Shown: in pieces, positions 55,530 through 64,000 of the stretch | Position numbering within the stretch: position 1 is the first letter of the stretch | How the letters are laid out: each line of letters opens with the position of its first letter | Origin: Talaromyces rugulosus | Taxonomy: Eukaryota > Ascomycota > Eurotiomycetes > Eurotiales > Trichocomaceae | NCBI RefSeq assembly: GCF_013368755.1 | Contig: NC_049564.1 | Location: forward strand, 1,620,001 to 1,684,000 | Direction: 5' to 3' | Length of the DNA: 64,000 nt | The notes under the pieces: generated by a model | Told to the model about the DNA's origin: nothing | What the model saw: the letters and a program-made list of their open reading frames with translations, nothing else | Database searches by the model: none | Made by a program: the position numbers and the translations under genes

Positions 55530-57189
55530 ATGGCTGAGACAGAAGCCAAACCCCCTCACCCTGAGGATTTGAAGAACGTCGAAAGTCAGCACCAGGGCGA
55601 GTTACTGGCATTAGACAGCACCCCTGATGTTGCTGCCCGGTTCCTTGATAATCTCAGCCAGGATATCAAGGACCAGCCCATCACCCCCGAGGAAGCTCGT
55701 CGTCTTGTCTGGAAGATTGACCTCACCATCGTCCCCGTGCTCGGTTTCTCTGTCATGCTCTGTGCCATCGACAAGGTTATCATTTCCAACGCTGCACTCT
55801 ATGGCATGACCACGGACACACACCTTGTTGGCGACCAGTATTCGTGGGTGGGCTCTATATTCTACTTTGGCTTCCTCATTGCCGAGTGGCCAGGCAATAT
55901 TTTAATTCAGAAACTCCCTATCCGGAGCTTTTATGGGGCTACTGTGCTTTGTTGGGCGATTTTCACCTTTCTTACAGGCGCAACAAGTAATTTTGGTGGA
56001 TTGGCTACTGTCCGATTTCTAAGTATGTTTGAGACTACCCCTGTGCTTTTGATATAATGCTGACTATGTAAACCTAGTGGGGATATTCGAGGCAGTAGTC
56101 TTCCCGGTCTGCACATTGGTCACGGCCATGTGGTGGACTGTTTCGGAGCAACCCGTCAGAGTTGCTATTTGGTTCAACACTCTGTCGTCGATTACCACGG
56201 GCCTTTTAGCCTACGGCATTGGACATACACATACTAACGTTGCTCCGTGGCGGCTTCTATTCATTGTCCTCGGAGGAATTACTACCATCTGGGCTGTGAT
56301 TGTATACATCTATCTTCCGAGCACACCAGTTGAGGCATGGTGGTTGAGTGACCGCGAAAAATACGTATGTCTTGAGAGGGTCCGTTTAAGCAACACTGGT
56401 ATTGAGGACAAGAAAATCAAGTGGCATCAGGTCAAGGAGTGCTTGCTTGATCCCAGGTCCTGGCTGCTCGCCATATTTGCGTGCGCCATAAACATTCCCA
56501 ATGGTATGTGCTTATATTCAACGGTATCAGGCAAGGAAATGCTAATATCCTTTTTTTTAATAGGTGGACTAGTAACATTTGCGGCGCTCATCGTTAATGG
56601 CTTGGGATTCACTCCGCTCCAAACCACCCTTCTAGGTATACCCACCGGAGTCGTGGGAACTTTATGGTCCATAATCTGCAACATCTTAGCCAGTCGTCTC
56701 CCTGGCTACCGCTGTGCTCTCATATTCTGTGCTATTATGTTTACAATGGTATGCGCAATATGCTTGTGGAAATTACCCCAAACCAACAAAGTTGCTTTAC
56801 TCGGGCCTTATTACGCATTTTACTCTTACTGGGCACCTTACACGATGGCTACCTCTCTTCCCATGGCCAACACATCGGGTCACAGTAAAAAAGTCACCAT
56901 GAACGCCATGTTCTTCGTGGGGTATTGCGTTGGGAACCTTATAGGGCCTCAGGTCTTCCAGGCGAAAGATGCACCCACGTATCACAATAGCTACATTGGC
57001 CTATTGGCAAGTCTTGTCGTTGGTGCCGCCTCGATTGCGCTCTACGGATTGCTCTGCAAGATTGAGAACAATAGACGAAACAAGCTGCAGGGTGGAGGAC
57101 CTGTTGCTCGGACCGAGGAGGAGGAACGGCTGGAAGCGTTTTCCGATAAGACAGACAAGGAAAAGCTCAATTTTCGATATACTTATTGA
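55530..57189 (+). CDS. MFS permease, anion:cation symporter (ACS/Dal5-type) family
   Basis: Start MAETEAKPPHPEDL. Cytosolic tail ends LVWKIDLTIVPVLG, the conserved entry to TM1 of the ACS family, followed by CAIDKVIISNAALYGM, QYSWVGSIFYFGFLIAEWPGN and KLPIRSFYG (TM2-3), GIFEAVVFPVCTLVTAMWW (TM4) and six later helices. Introns at about 56022-56078 and 56503-56562. C-terminal tail is charged. Relatives carry allantoate, nicotinate, pantothenate, dipeptides or carboxylates. Between the oxidase and RidA genes it probably imports the N-containing substrate of this cluster. Confidence 0.92.
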
Positions 57190-57464
57190 TTTGAACATGC
57201 AAATTAAAATGTGGCTCACGAGGGATGCTAGGAGGGTGGACTTGCTTTTTTTGTTCTTGCGATGATGGCAATAATGAAACTAATAATTCAACAAAAAAAA
57301 TTTATATTTATTCTGTTTGACTTTTAAGATTTCAAGACAAGTAAATTCTATAGACTGTCTATGCTTCTGTAAACTTTTTACTTGAATTGACTATTGGGGG
57401 CCAGGCTTCCAGACTGATGGTCAAGCAAGAAGAGGCATCACAGACTGGCTCTATCTCTCAGTAG

Positions 57465-57983
57465 CTAATACTTGTGTACCTTCGCAAGCTTAGCTACTGC
57501 TTTTATCTCAACCAAAGTTCTTTCATCAGGGGGCATTCCATTAACCTCCACGCATGTCCTGGCTGGCAAAGGTATACCCTTGCTCCTTAGTAGGACGCCG
57601 ACTTGTTCGTCATAGACTTTGTTGATCGCTGCATAGTCTCGTCTTAGACTTTTGGCAAATATCGTAAGCTCTACTAAAGCTTCCAGACCAAGAAGCTCAG
57701 GCGAAGCATCGTTGATGACTGTGGTGATCTTGGAGAGAATTATGCGCGTTTGAATAGCTGCTGCTGAGCACAATCCATGATCGGCTGTTGCCGTGGGAGT
57801 ATTCGCAAGAGATTCGCTGTAACTGTGGCCAAATGGTGGGACTTGTCCATCGGGCTGACGTGCTGTTGTTCCTGAGATATAGAAGAGATGCGTAGTAGGG
57901 CTCAAGGAGACAACGCGTGCAGCTGAATAGGAAGCCAAGGGCTTTGCTATGGCCTTTTCCCCAGACGTTGTTGATGTAGACAT
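57465..57983 (-). CDS. RidA/YjgF/UK114-family protein
   Basis: Single exon, 172 residues. Sequence runs LASYSAARVVSLSPTTHLFYISGTT (strand 1-2), CSAAAIQTRIILSKITTVIND, GLEALVELTIFAKSLRRDYAAINKVYDEQV and PARTCVEVNGMPPDERTLVEIKAVA, containing the substrate-binding Arg (PARTCVEV). RidA proteins hydrolyse enamine/imine intermediates such as 2-aminoacrylate; some fungal ones are 2-aminomuconate deaminases. The neighbouring gene across the promoter is a PLP dehydratase, whose product RidA is known to clear in bacteria and yeast. Longer than the usual 130 residues because of an N-terminal extension and a loop. Confidence 0.92.
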   Translation of the reverse strand: MSTSTTSGEKAIAKPLASYSAARVVSLSPTTHLFYISGTTARQPDGQVPPFGHSYSESLANTPTATADHGLCSAAAIQTRIILSKITTVINDASPELLGLEALVELTIFAKSLRRDYAAINKVYDEQVGVLLRSKGIPLPARTCVEVNGMPPDERTLVEIKAVAKLAKVHKY

Positions 57984-58174
57984 GATTCTAGCGAGGCTGG
58001 GCTTTTAGGTTGACCGATTCAGGTAAAACTCTTGTAGAACTGTATACTAAATACAGCCATGCCGAGAGTCTGTCCCCTCTTTTGCTGTTAGTTGGTAGGA
58101 TTCCACCCGGAGAAAAGGGGATTGTGTACCGTAATCATTAAACTTCATTAAACTACACAAGCCAAGCTGCTAAA

Positions 58175-58251
58175 TTATCTGGATGGTCTTATCGACCAAC
58201 ATGGTTCACTAGCTTTCCCCGCATTACGTGCACAGAGGAGAATCGGATAAG
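58175..58251. promoter_or_regulatory. GATA sites in the divergent RidA/dehydratase promoter
   Basis: TTATCT at 58175-58180 (AGATAA on the minus strand), CTTATCG at 58188-58194 (CGATAAG on the minus strand) and GGATAAG at 58245-58251. The first two match HGATAR. The stretch TCGGATAAG also occurs in the 52986-53024 array. Suggests common nitrogen control (inference). Confidence 0.5.
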
Positions 58252-58654
58252 AATGTTGAATACAAATCCGGGAAGAGAGCCGAATGCTTTAGCTTCGCCT
58301 CCACCTACCTCCGAAGCAAGTTGAAAAGTAATTACTCCACGCCACTTCACCTCGTGTATCTTGAGTCGTGTTGCTATCGAGTCAGCTCCAGACATACTAC
58401 TAGTAAGGATAGGCAATCAACACGTTTCAAATCAAAAGCCTCCGAGATCGGGTCATGACATTTGCGAGTTTCCATCAAAGTCAACTGGATTCGACAATAT
58501 AGTCGAAGGGGTCTTCATCTCTCCGCCATGTCTGGAGCATTTTTCAATTTGAACGCTTCTGCGTCAAGCATATTAATTTGCTCAGCTATCAGATTTGGCA
58601 TTCTCGAAAATCATACATGGCTTTTGAGCTCCCGATATTACTACCAGTATTAAA

Positions 58655-59803
58655 ATGGCAGATATACAGACATGTCCCAGCCTTTCAAGGGCTTCTGTCG
58701 AAGAGGCTGCCCGCCGCATCAATGGAAAAGTTCATCGTACACCAGTCCTCTCGAGTCGCTATATCGACAGTGTCGCTAGCACTCCTCGAACGACCGACGA
58801 GTTAATAGGAACCGAGTGGGAGGGGCAAGAGCTAGCTAGACCTCGAATGCACATACTGTTCAAGTGCGAAAATTTGCAAAAGATCGGTGCCTTCAAGCCT
58901 AGAGGCGCGTTTAACTCTACACTTCGATTTCTCGAAGAACAAGAAAAGTCTCAGCAGGTAGCTGCCTCCGCCGATCAGCTTCCAGTGCGTATTATCAGCC
59001 ATTCGTCAGGAAATCATGCTCAAGCTGTAGCTCTTGCCGCTGGTGAGCTTGGTTTAGCTGCACATATCGTGATGCCGTCCGTCTCCATGCCGGCCAAGAT
59101 TGCAGCAACCCGAGGCTATGGTGCAACAATACATTTCAGTGGCTCCACGCCCCAGGAGAGAATGGCCGTGGTGGAAAAGTTGATAAGTGAGCCGGGGTTT
59201 AGGAATGTCTTTATCCCACCATATGACCATCCCGATACTATTCTTGGCCAAGGAACTCTGGGACTTGAGCTTCAAGAACAAGCAGCAGAACTTCTTGCTC
59301 CCAACAATAAATTGGATGGGATTATGGCCCCCTGCGGCGGCGGTGGCATGCTTAGTGGAGTGGCTTTAAGCTGCCAGGGCACCGGTATCAACGTGTTTGG
59401 CTCCGAGCCTTCTTTCGAAGGAGCTGATGATTGCCGGCGCGGTCTTCTTGCTGGGAAAAGAATTGAAGTGGTTCGCAGTACGACAATCGCCGATGGTCTA
59501 CGAACTCCTGTCGGAGAAATACCTTGGTCTGTGATCAGTGATAAAAAGAACGTACAGGGGTTGTTTGCCGTTACAGATGACCAGATTCGCGATGCACTTG
59601 AACTTGTTTTGCAAAGGATGAAAATTATGATTGAGCCGAGCTCTGCTGTCCCTCTCGCTGTGGCACTTTATAACGAAGATTTCCGGCGCATTATCGAGAA
59701 TGAATGCAAGAATGGGCGTGTCTACAATCTCGGTGTTGTGGTCAGTGGTGGAAATGTCGATGTGAGGCTATTGCCTCAGCTACTAAAGCCTATAGTGAGT
59801 TGA
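58655..59803 (+). CDS. PLP-dependent serine/threonine dehydratase (fold type II)
   Basis: Single exon, 382 residues. Schiff-base Lys in KIGAFKPRGAFN, SSGNHAQAVALAA (substrate loop), GLAAHIVMPSVSMPAKIAATRGYGA, phosphate-binding CGGGGMLSGVAL, IEPSSAVPLA. Lacks the C-terminal regulatory ACT domains of biosynthetic Ilv1, so it is a catabolic deaminase or serine racemase-like enzyme. It converts L-Ser/L-Thr (or 3-hydroxy-Asp) to pyruvate/2-oxobutyrate and ammonia through an enamine, which the divergent RidA gene could clear. ATG at 58655 follows a leader with several GATA sites. Confidence 0.93.
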   Translation: MADIQTCPSLSRASVEEAARRINGKVHRTPVLSSRYIDSVASTPRTTDELIGTEWEGQELARPRMHILFKCENLQKIGAFKPRGAFNSTLRFLEEQEKSQQVAASADQLPVRIISHSSGNHAQAVALAAGELGLAAHIVMPSVSMPAKIAATRGYGATIHFSGSTPQERMAVVEKLISEPGFRNVFIPPYDHPDTILGQGTLGLELQEQAAELLAPNNKLDGIMAPCGGGGMLSGVALSCQGTGINVFGSEPSFEGADDCRRGLLAGKRIEVVRSTTIADGLRTPVGEIPWSVISDKKNVQGLFAVTDDQIRDALELVLQRMKIMIEPSSAVPLAVALYNEDFRRIIENECKNGRVYNLGVVVSGGNVDVRLLPQLLKPIVS

Positions 59804-60135
59804 GAACTTTGGCTTGCACGAGATTCTAGGTTCATTGGGGTATGAAGCCAAAATAGTGAACCTGTAGTCATTTTTTTCTCATTGCCAAGCCATGCTTGCA
59901 AGCTATCAATTGATGAAGTGATAGCAATGGTAATAATAGTGCATAAATAATAATGCTCAGAATAGTGTATAGATAATGAGTTTTGGTGCAACCAATCATA
60001 TACAATCTAGATCTTGTTCCTAGGGCTGAATCAGCCTAGTGCATTGCTGGTGTTATCAGTGCATGTGCCAGGGTCCGACAAGTCATACATGTTGCGAATT
60101 CAGCAACAACTAATCAGCATGCACTCCCAGCCATC

Positions 60136-62418
60136 ATGCGCAAAGCAACCTCTAGCATGCGCCCAAATGCGAATTCTCAGCCCCTTAGGTCTCGCTCTGG
60201 GTGTTGGGCATGTAGAGACCGAAGTGTGAAGTGCGACGGTATTTTCCCCGCTTCGATCAATCCCCCACTCCGACTTTATGTTGTGAAAGGAATGTTTCAC
60301 TAATACTATAGCTTCTAGAGGCCAGGCCGCGATGCCGTGGATGCGAGAAGCTGGGTCTGTCTTGCCAATATGGAATTCGTCTTCAATGGGTTGAGGATTC
60401 CATTGCTCGTGGCATCTGCCACGGACGACAGCGTCAACATTCCTGGTTATCGAATCCATCAAAAAAGCGGGGATTACAGTCTAGTTCTACTAGTAGTCGC
60501 CGTAGAACAGGCACGTCAAGATCCAAGACTCCTACCTTTTTCATGAACACATTTAGTGGTGACGTCCTTCACTATGTCCAAGTTACTCATCCTCGGTCCC
60601 AAGATTGCCATGCACCTCATTATATTGATGTGGATATCTTGTCGGAAAAGAGTAAATTTCATGAAGAGGACGAATTCCAGTCCCCCTGTGTCGCTCGACC
60701 AAAAGATAGCGAGCTGGGAAGACACTCACTGGCCAGTTCCGATAAGTTCGGAGATATAATGCAAGACTACCGTTCTCGTTCATCTCAGCAGCTTAATCCA
60801 GCGAGTACGATACAGTTTCTTGATGAGTCTGATGGCTATATTCTCCAATTTTATGAAAGGGTCGTGTGCTCGAAGATGTCACTTCTTGATAATGAAAACC
60901 ACAACCCGCATCGCTTCCTCGTTATGCCGATGGTATTCTCTTCGACAAACATCCTCAGTGCCGTTCTTACTGTGGGAGCGACAAAGTTATCTTTTATCGA
61001 TACCCGCTTTCACCAAAAGGCCCTGTTCCATCGGCAGCAGACATTGATAAATCTTGCAGACACGCTACAACATATTGGGAGTGGCCTGGCAAATTACCTC
61101 GAGGCATTGACTTCAACACTGCTTCTTTGCTGGTCTGATGTATGATCTATGTTCATTTCATTGATTCCTTTCCATTGTGGGTTATGAACTACACACTAAA
61201 AATCCCATGGTTCTAGATCAGCGATTCTTGTCGCTCGAGTTGGACAAAACACCTCATGGGCCTCGCTGGCATTCTGAATGCTTGCCCGGAACAAGCAGAC
61301 CATGATCCACATGCGTCAAAACTTATACGAGCCTGCAGACAATATTTGGTTTATCACATCATTATGACCAAAGCTACCTTTTGCGACAATAGCATTTTAC
61401 CGAACTCAAAGTCTACATTATCCAACTTTCTTAGTTACGGGGAACTTACAAGTGACTGTGACGGAAAATATAGTCAAGAAATGCTTTTTCCCGAGCAAGG
61501 GTCGTGGAACACACCTGAGAAACCTCGGCTCCTATCCATTGGGGCACTTGAAGACCTAGACCACATTGACACTCATCAAGGGTTTAGCAATTCTCTCCTC
61601 CTCCTCGTTAATGATATTTGTGATTTAGTTGAGTACCGGGATACTCGTGATCCAAATCATACAGCACATGTTACCCAGCGGGTATATCAACTCGAAAACA
61701 GCCTACAAAATCTAGTCCAGCTCCAGCCAGAGGGCATGTATGGACAAATTGGGAGTCAGAATATGACTCAAGATGAGAAGTCGTCCAGCACTCAATCTCC
61801 ACAACGTCGGCTCCAGTCCATCATGGCTACGGCGGAAGCAAATCGTTTAGCGGCTTTCCTCTTCCTTCATGAGACCTGCGCCCTACACTTCCCAGAGATA
61901 ACCCCCAAGTTCCAGGCGAGCCGTTCTGATTATATACAAAAGATCCTCTCACTGGTTGAGGCAATTTGCAATGAACATGTGACTGCAGCTCTTCCTATTT
62001 GGCCTGTATTCATGGCTGGATTTTGTACAGGTGAGGAGAATCGAGTCCGAATTCTGAATATTTTAGACAAGTTTCAGGGTCAACGACTTTTTGGAGTGAG
62101 TTTTCCGTTACCTCTTTTTACCCCCGATATAGTTATTGCATACTAATTTAATTACTATTGAAGAGCATTCCACCTGCTTGCGCAGCTATTGAACATCTTT
62201 GGAAGCAGCGAGATTTGAGTGCCGATGAGAACCCACGAAATCATCTTCCCACATTATCTTCGCTTGCTCTTTCGCAGACAATGGGCCCGAAACGCTCCAG
62301 GAACAAACAATTGAAGTATTTGCAGACTCGGGCGAAAAATTCAGGTGTCGTGGAAATGCAATATCCCTGGGAACAAGCAATTTCTATGCTCAAGGGTTCC
62401 ATCTTGATTTTGACATGA
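60136..62418 (+). CDS. Zn2Cys6 transcription factor, likely cluster regulator
   Basis: Exon 1 encodes MRKATSS.., RSRSGCWACRDRSVKCD; after an intron (60240-60316) exon 2 gives EARPRCRGCEKLGLSCQYG, together Cx2Cx6Cx6Cx2Cx6C. Exon 3 begins SDS CRSSWTKHLMGLAGIL after an intron at about 61141-61216; the last after about 62097-62161. The Fungal_trans_2-type C-terminal half includes FYERVVCSKMSLLDN, NPHRFLVMPM, FHRQQTLINLAD and QQLVHTTEANRLAAFLFLHETCAL-like features (actual: AEANRLAAFLFLHETCAL). Start is the first of two in-frame ATGs (60136, 60157). It directly follows the dehydratase, so it is the best candidate for the pathway-specific activator of the 48-60 kb nitrogen cluster. Confidence 0.87.
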
Positions 62419-62891
62419 ACAGTCACCTACATACTCGTTATGAGCTACGTGAACATGAATGATCTCAAGACTGATTTCAATGCTATATATGTATAACCTT
62501 TGCTGTAATTATTAATTATGTATCATTTGATTAAAGGTGATTATGAAACAATTTTATTGGGAATCATCGATTGATATGCCACCTTAGCAAATCAAGGGAT
62601 GAATACCAGTTGACGTATATAACAAATACATGTATGTGTGACGCTAAGTTTCCCAGCACGTCACCGCTTTATGCTCGGCTGGCTCTGCCCTACGGTTTAT
62701 TATTGTGACTAGATTAAATGTAACCCGCTGACACCTCAGGCCACAATATCCTGCTTATGTAGACTACAGATGCCTGTTCGGCTAGTGGCGATTCCACAAA
62801 GTTTCATTATCTCCACCACAGCTTCAAAAGAGCACCTAACTTTTCAAAGAGTCCTAGCATTCGAGCTACACTAATTTCAGTTGGTTGAGAG
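62419..62891. other. Intergenic, no gene recognised
   Basis: 0.47 kb, nothing recognised; separates the regulator from a degenerate gene. Confidence 0.5.
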
Positions 62892-63676
62892 ATGGAACCA
62901 CAACCCCAGAAAGAGACATCGTCGCTACAATCTCACGCGCCCATCGTGAGGGTAGCTGCGAAAGCTCTAGTTGACAAGAATATCCCTGTGGTAGAATACG
63001 GGTAGCAGGTGTAGTGGCGCTATGGAGACCCTGTGGCCCTTCTAGTAAGCGACAAGAATTCTTTGGTATCCGGCACTCTACTCGTTGGGCACTACCGACT
63101 TCTGAGTAACAGCTTGTCGAGTGGGCAGTCCCTGATGCAATGCTCTCACTTTCATCGCAGATTCTATTGGACCATGGATTCCCCTGTGTTCCTCCATCCA
63201 CACAGGTCACTGACAGATACGGACAATGGGAGCGAGCTTGCATCATCCACAAGCTACATGAGAGTAGCCCAGTATATCTCTACCCACTGTCGTTTGTCGG
63301 TCTTGCGCTCCAGGACACTATCGAAGTCACGTCTACCTTTGATCACATGCTAAGAATCTTGACGCCCAAGCCCTGCATGTATATGGTGTCGTTGATTCGT
63401 CATCTCCTCAATCACCCGGTTGGCGATAGCTTTAGACTTCGAGTAAAGGATGATCTACTATCGTTTATATCCTTTTATATTTTGCACGACAAGCCGCTGA
63501 ATACAAAGGAGGGCCACTGCGACGACGATGAGAGCGAAGAAGATTTTCAGAAAAGAATTGGAGATGCAGTAAGGGAGATGAAAACTTGGGATTGGGGCGG
63601 TGGTGAAAACTATCTGTGCATTGCTGAATCTGTCGTGCGCGACTGTCGGTCTATCGAGCAGCTATCTAATTGTTGA
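62892..63676 (+). pseudogene. Degenerate fungal hypothetical gene with in-frame stops
   Basis: The ATG at 62892 opens 37 codons ending AAKALVDKNIPVVEYG, then TAG at 63003-63005 and another TAG at 63012-63014, but the same frame continues WRYGDPVALLVSDKN. Further on the coding frame shifts, then reads LVEWAVPDAMLSLSSQILLDHGFP, QWERACIIHKLHESSPVYLYPLSFVGLALQDTIEV and a C-terminal EEDFQKRIGDAVREMKTWDWGG to 63676. Both parts look like one fungal protein family of unknown function, with the N-terminal domain of nucleotidyltransferase-like flavour (tentative). Two stops plus a shift indicate a pseudogene, or less likely assembly errors. Confidence 0.6.
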
Positions 63677-63975
63677 TGAACGCAGAGTGGTCTCAAGTAA
63701 AGGGAGAATTGTAGCACGCAGTTAGTGCGTTCATGGTAGTAATACCAATCACGATGGGTTGAAATTCCTAGGTAGCAGATGCTATATAGAAATATTGCCA
63801 ATTAACTAAATGATTCATACATAAATAGCTTACGTAATATACCGACCGCCTTCCCATTTTGGTTTAGAGTGAGATAGACAACATTCAAAGCATCCATCAG
63901 GTTGCTCCTTCAACCATTCTCGACACACCTACGATTCAGCTTCGTAACATTTTCGTAAAATTCGAAGAGAAGACC

Positions 63976-64000
63976 ATGGCCCCTCAAACACCTTCATCCG
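63976..64000 (+). CDS. Start of a gene running off the window
   Basis: ATG in the context GACCATGGC, followed by APQTPSS. Eight codons only; preceded by about 300 nt without a gene. Product unknown. Confidence 0.3.

Overview
The window is genomic DNA of a filamentous ascomycete. The short introns (mostly 45-70 nt, GT..AG, CTAA(C/T)-type branch points), three Zn2Cys6 regulators, a DASH-complex subunit, a Yap-type bZIP protein and a Con-13-like protein all fit; Eurotiales (Aspergillus/Penicillium-like) is my inference, species not determinable. No rRNA, tRNA, CRISPR array or intact transposon was recognised.

Region 1 (1-24 kb) is mostly housekeeping and solitary genes: glutaminyl-tRNA synthetase (partial, with two microexons in its active-site region), an amino-acid permease, a DJ-1/PfpI protein, a Zn2Cys6 regulator, a type II (Na,K-ATPase-like) P-type ATPase, a bZIP regulator with a 16-nt exon, the INO80 subunit Arp5, the 72-residue kinetochore protein Dad4 (five tiny exons, reconstructed from raw sequence), an alpha/beta hydrolase and a second Zn2Cys6 regulator.

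Region 2 (25-39.3 kb) looks like a co-regulated metabolic cluster: S15/CocE-type hydrolase, MFS transporter, carotenoid/stilbene-type oxygenase, cytochrome P450, a small unknown ORF, a ThDP-dependent enzyme and an HGGG-type alpha/beta hydrolase. The 10-bp palindrome TTCCGCGGAA, or a close variant, lies in the upstream region of each of these genes, including both divergent promoters and the small ORF. There is no PKS, NRPS or terpene synthase, so I read this as uptake and oxidative cleavage/detoxification of an (aromatic?) ester or stilbene-like compound, not as a classical biosynthetic cluster.

Region 3 (39.4-48.4 kb) is AT-richer and accessory: a relic of a cation-diffusion-facilitator gene, a secreted GH76 mannanase-like enzyme, a secreted Con-13-like HExxH protein, a thioesterase, a small membrane protein and an esterase.

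Region 4 (48.4-62.4 kb) is a second probable catabolic cluster: 5-oxoprolinase and fructosyl-amino-acid oxidase (divergent, sharing a promoter with a tight GATA-site array), an ACS/Dal5-type permease, a RidA imine deaminase and a PLP serine/threonine dehydratase (divergent, also with GATA sites) and a Zn2Cys6 regulator. Together they suggest nitrogen scavenging from modified amino acids (Amadori compounds, pyroglutamate). The window ends with a degenerate gene carrying in-frame stops and the first codons of another gene.
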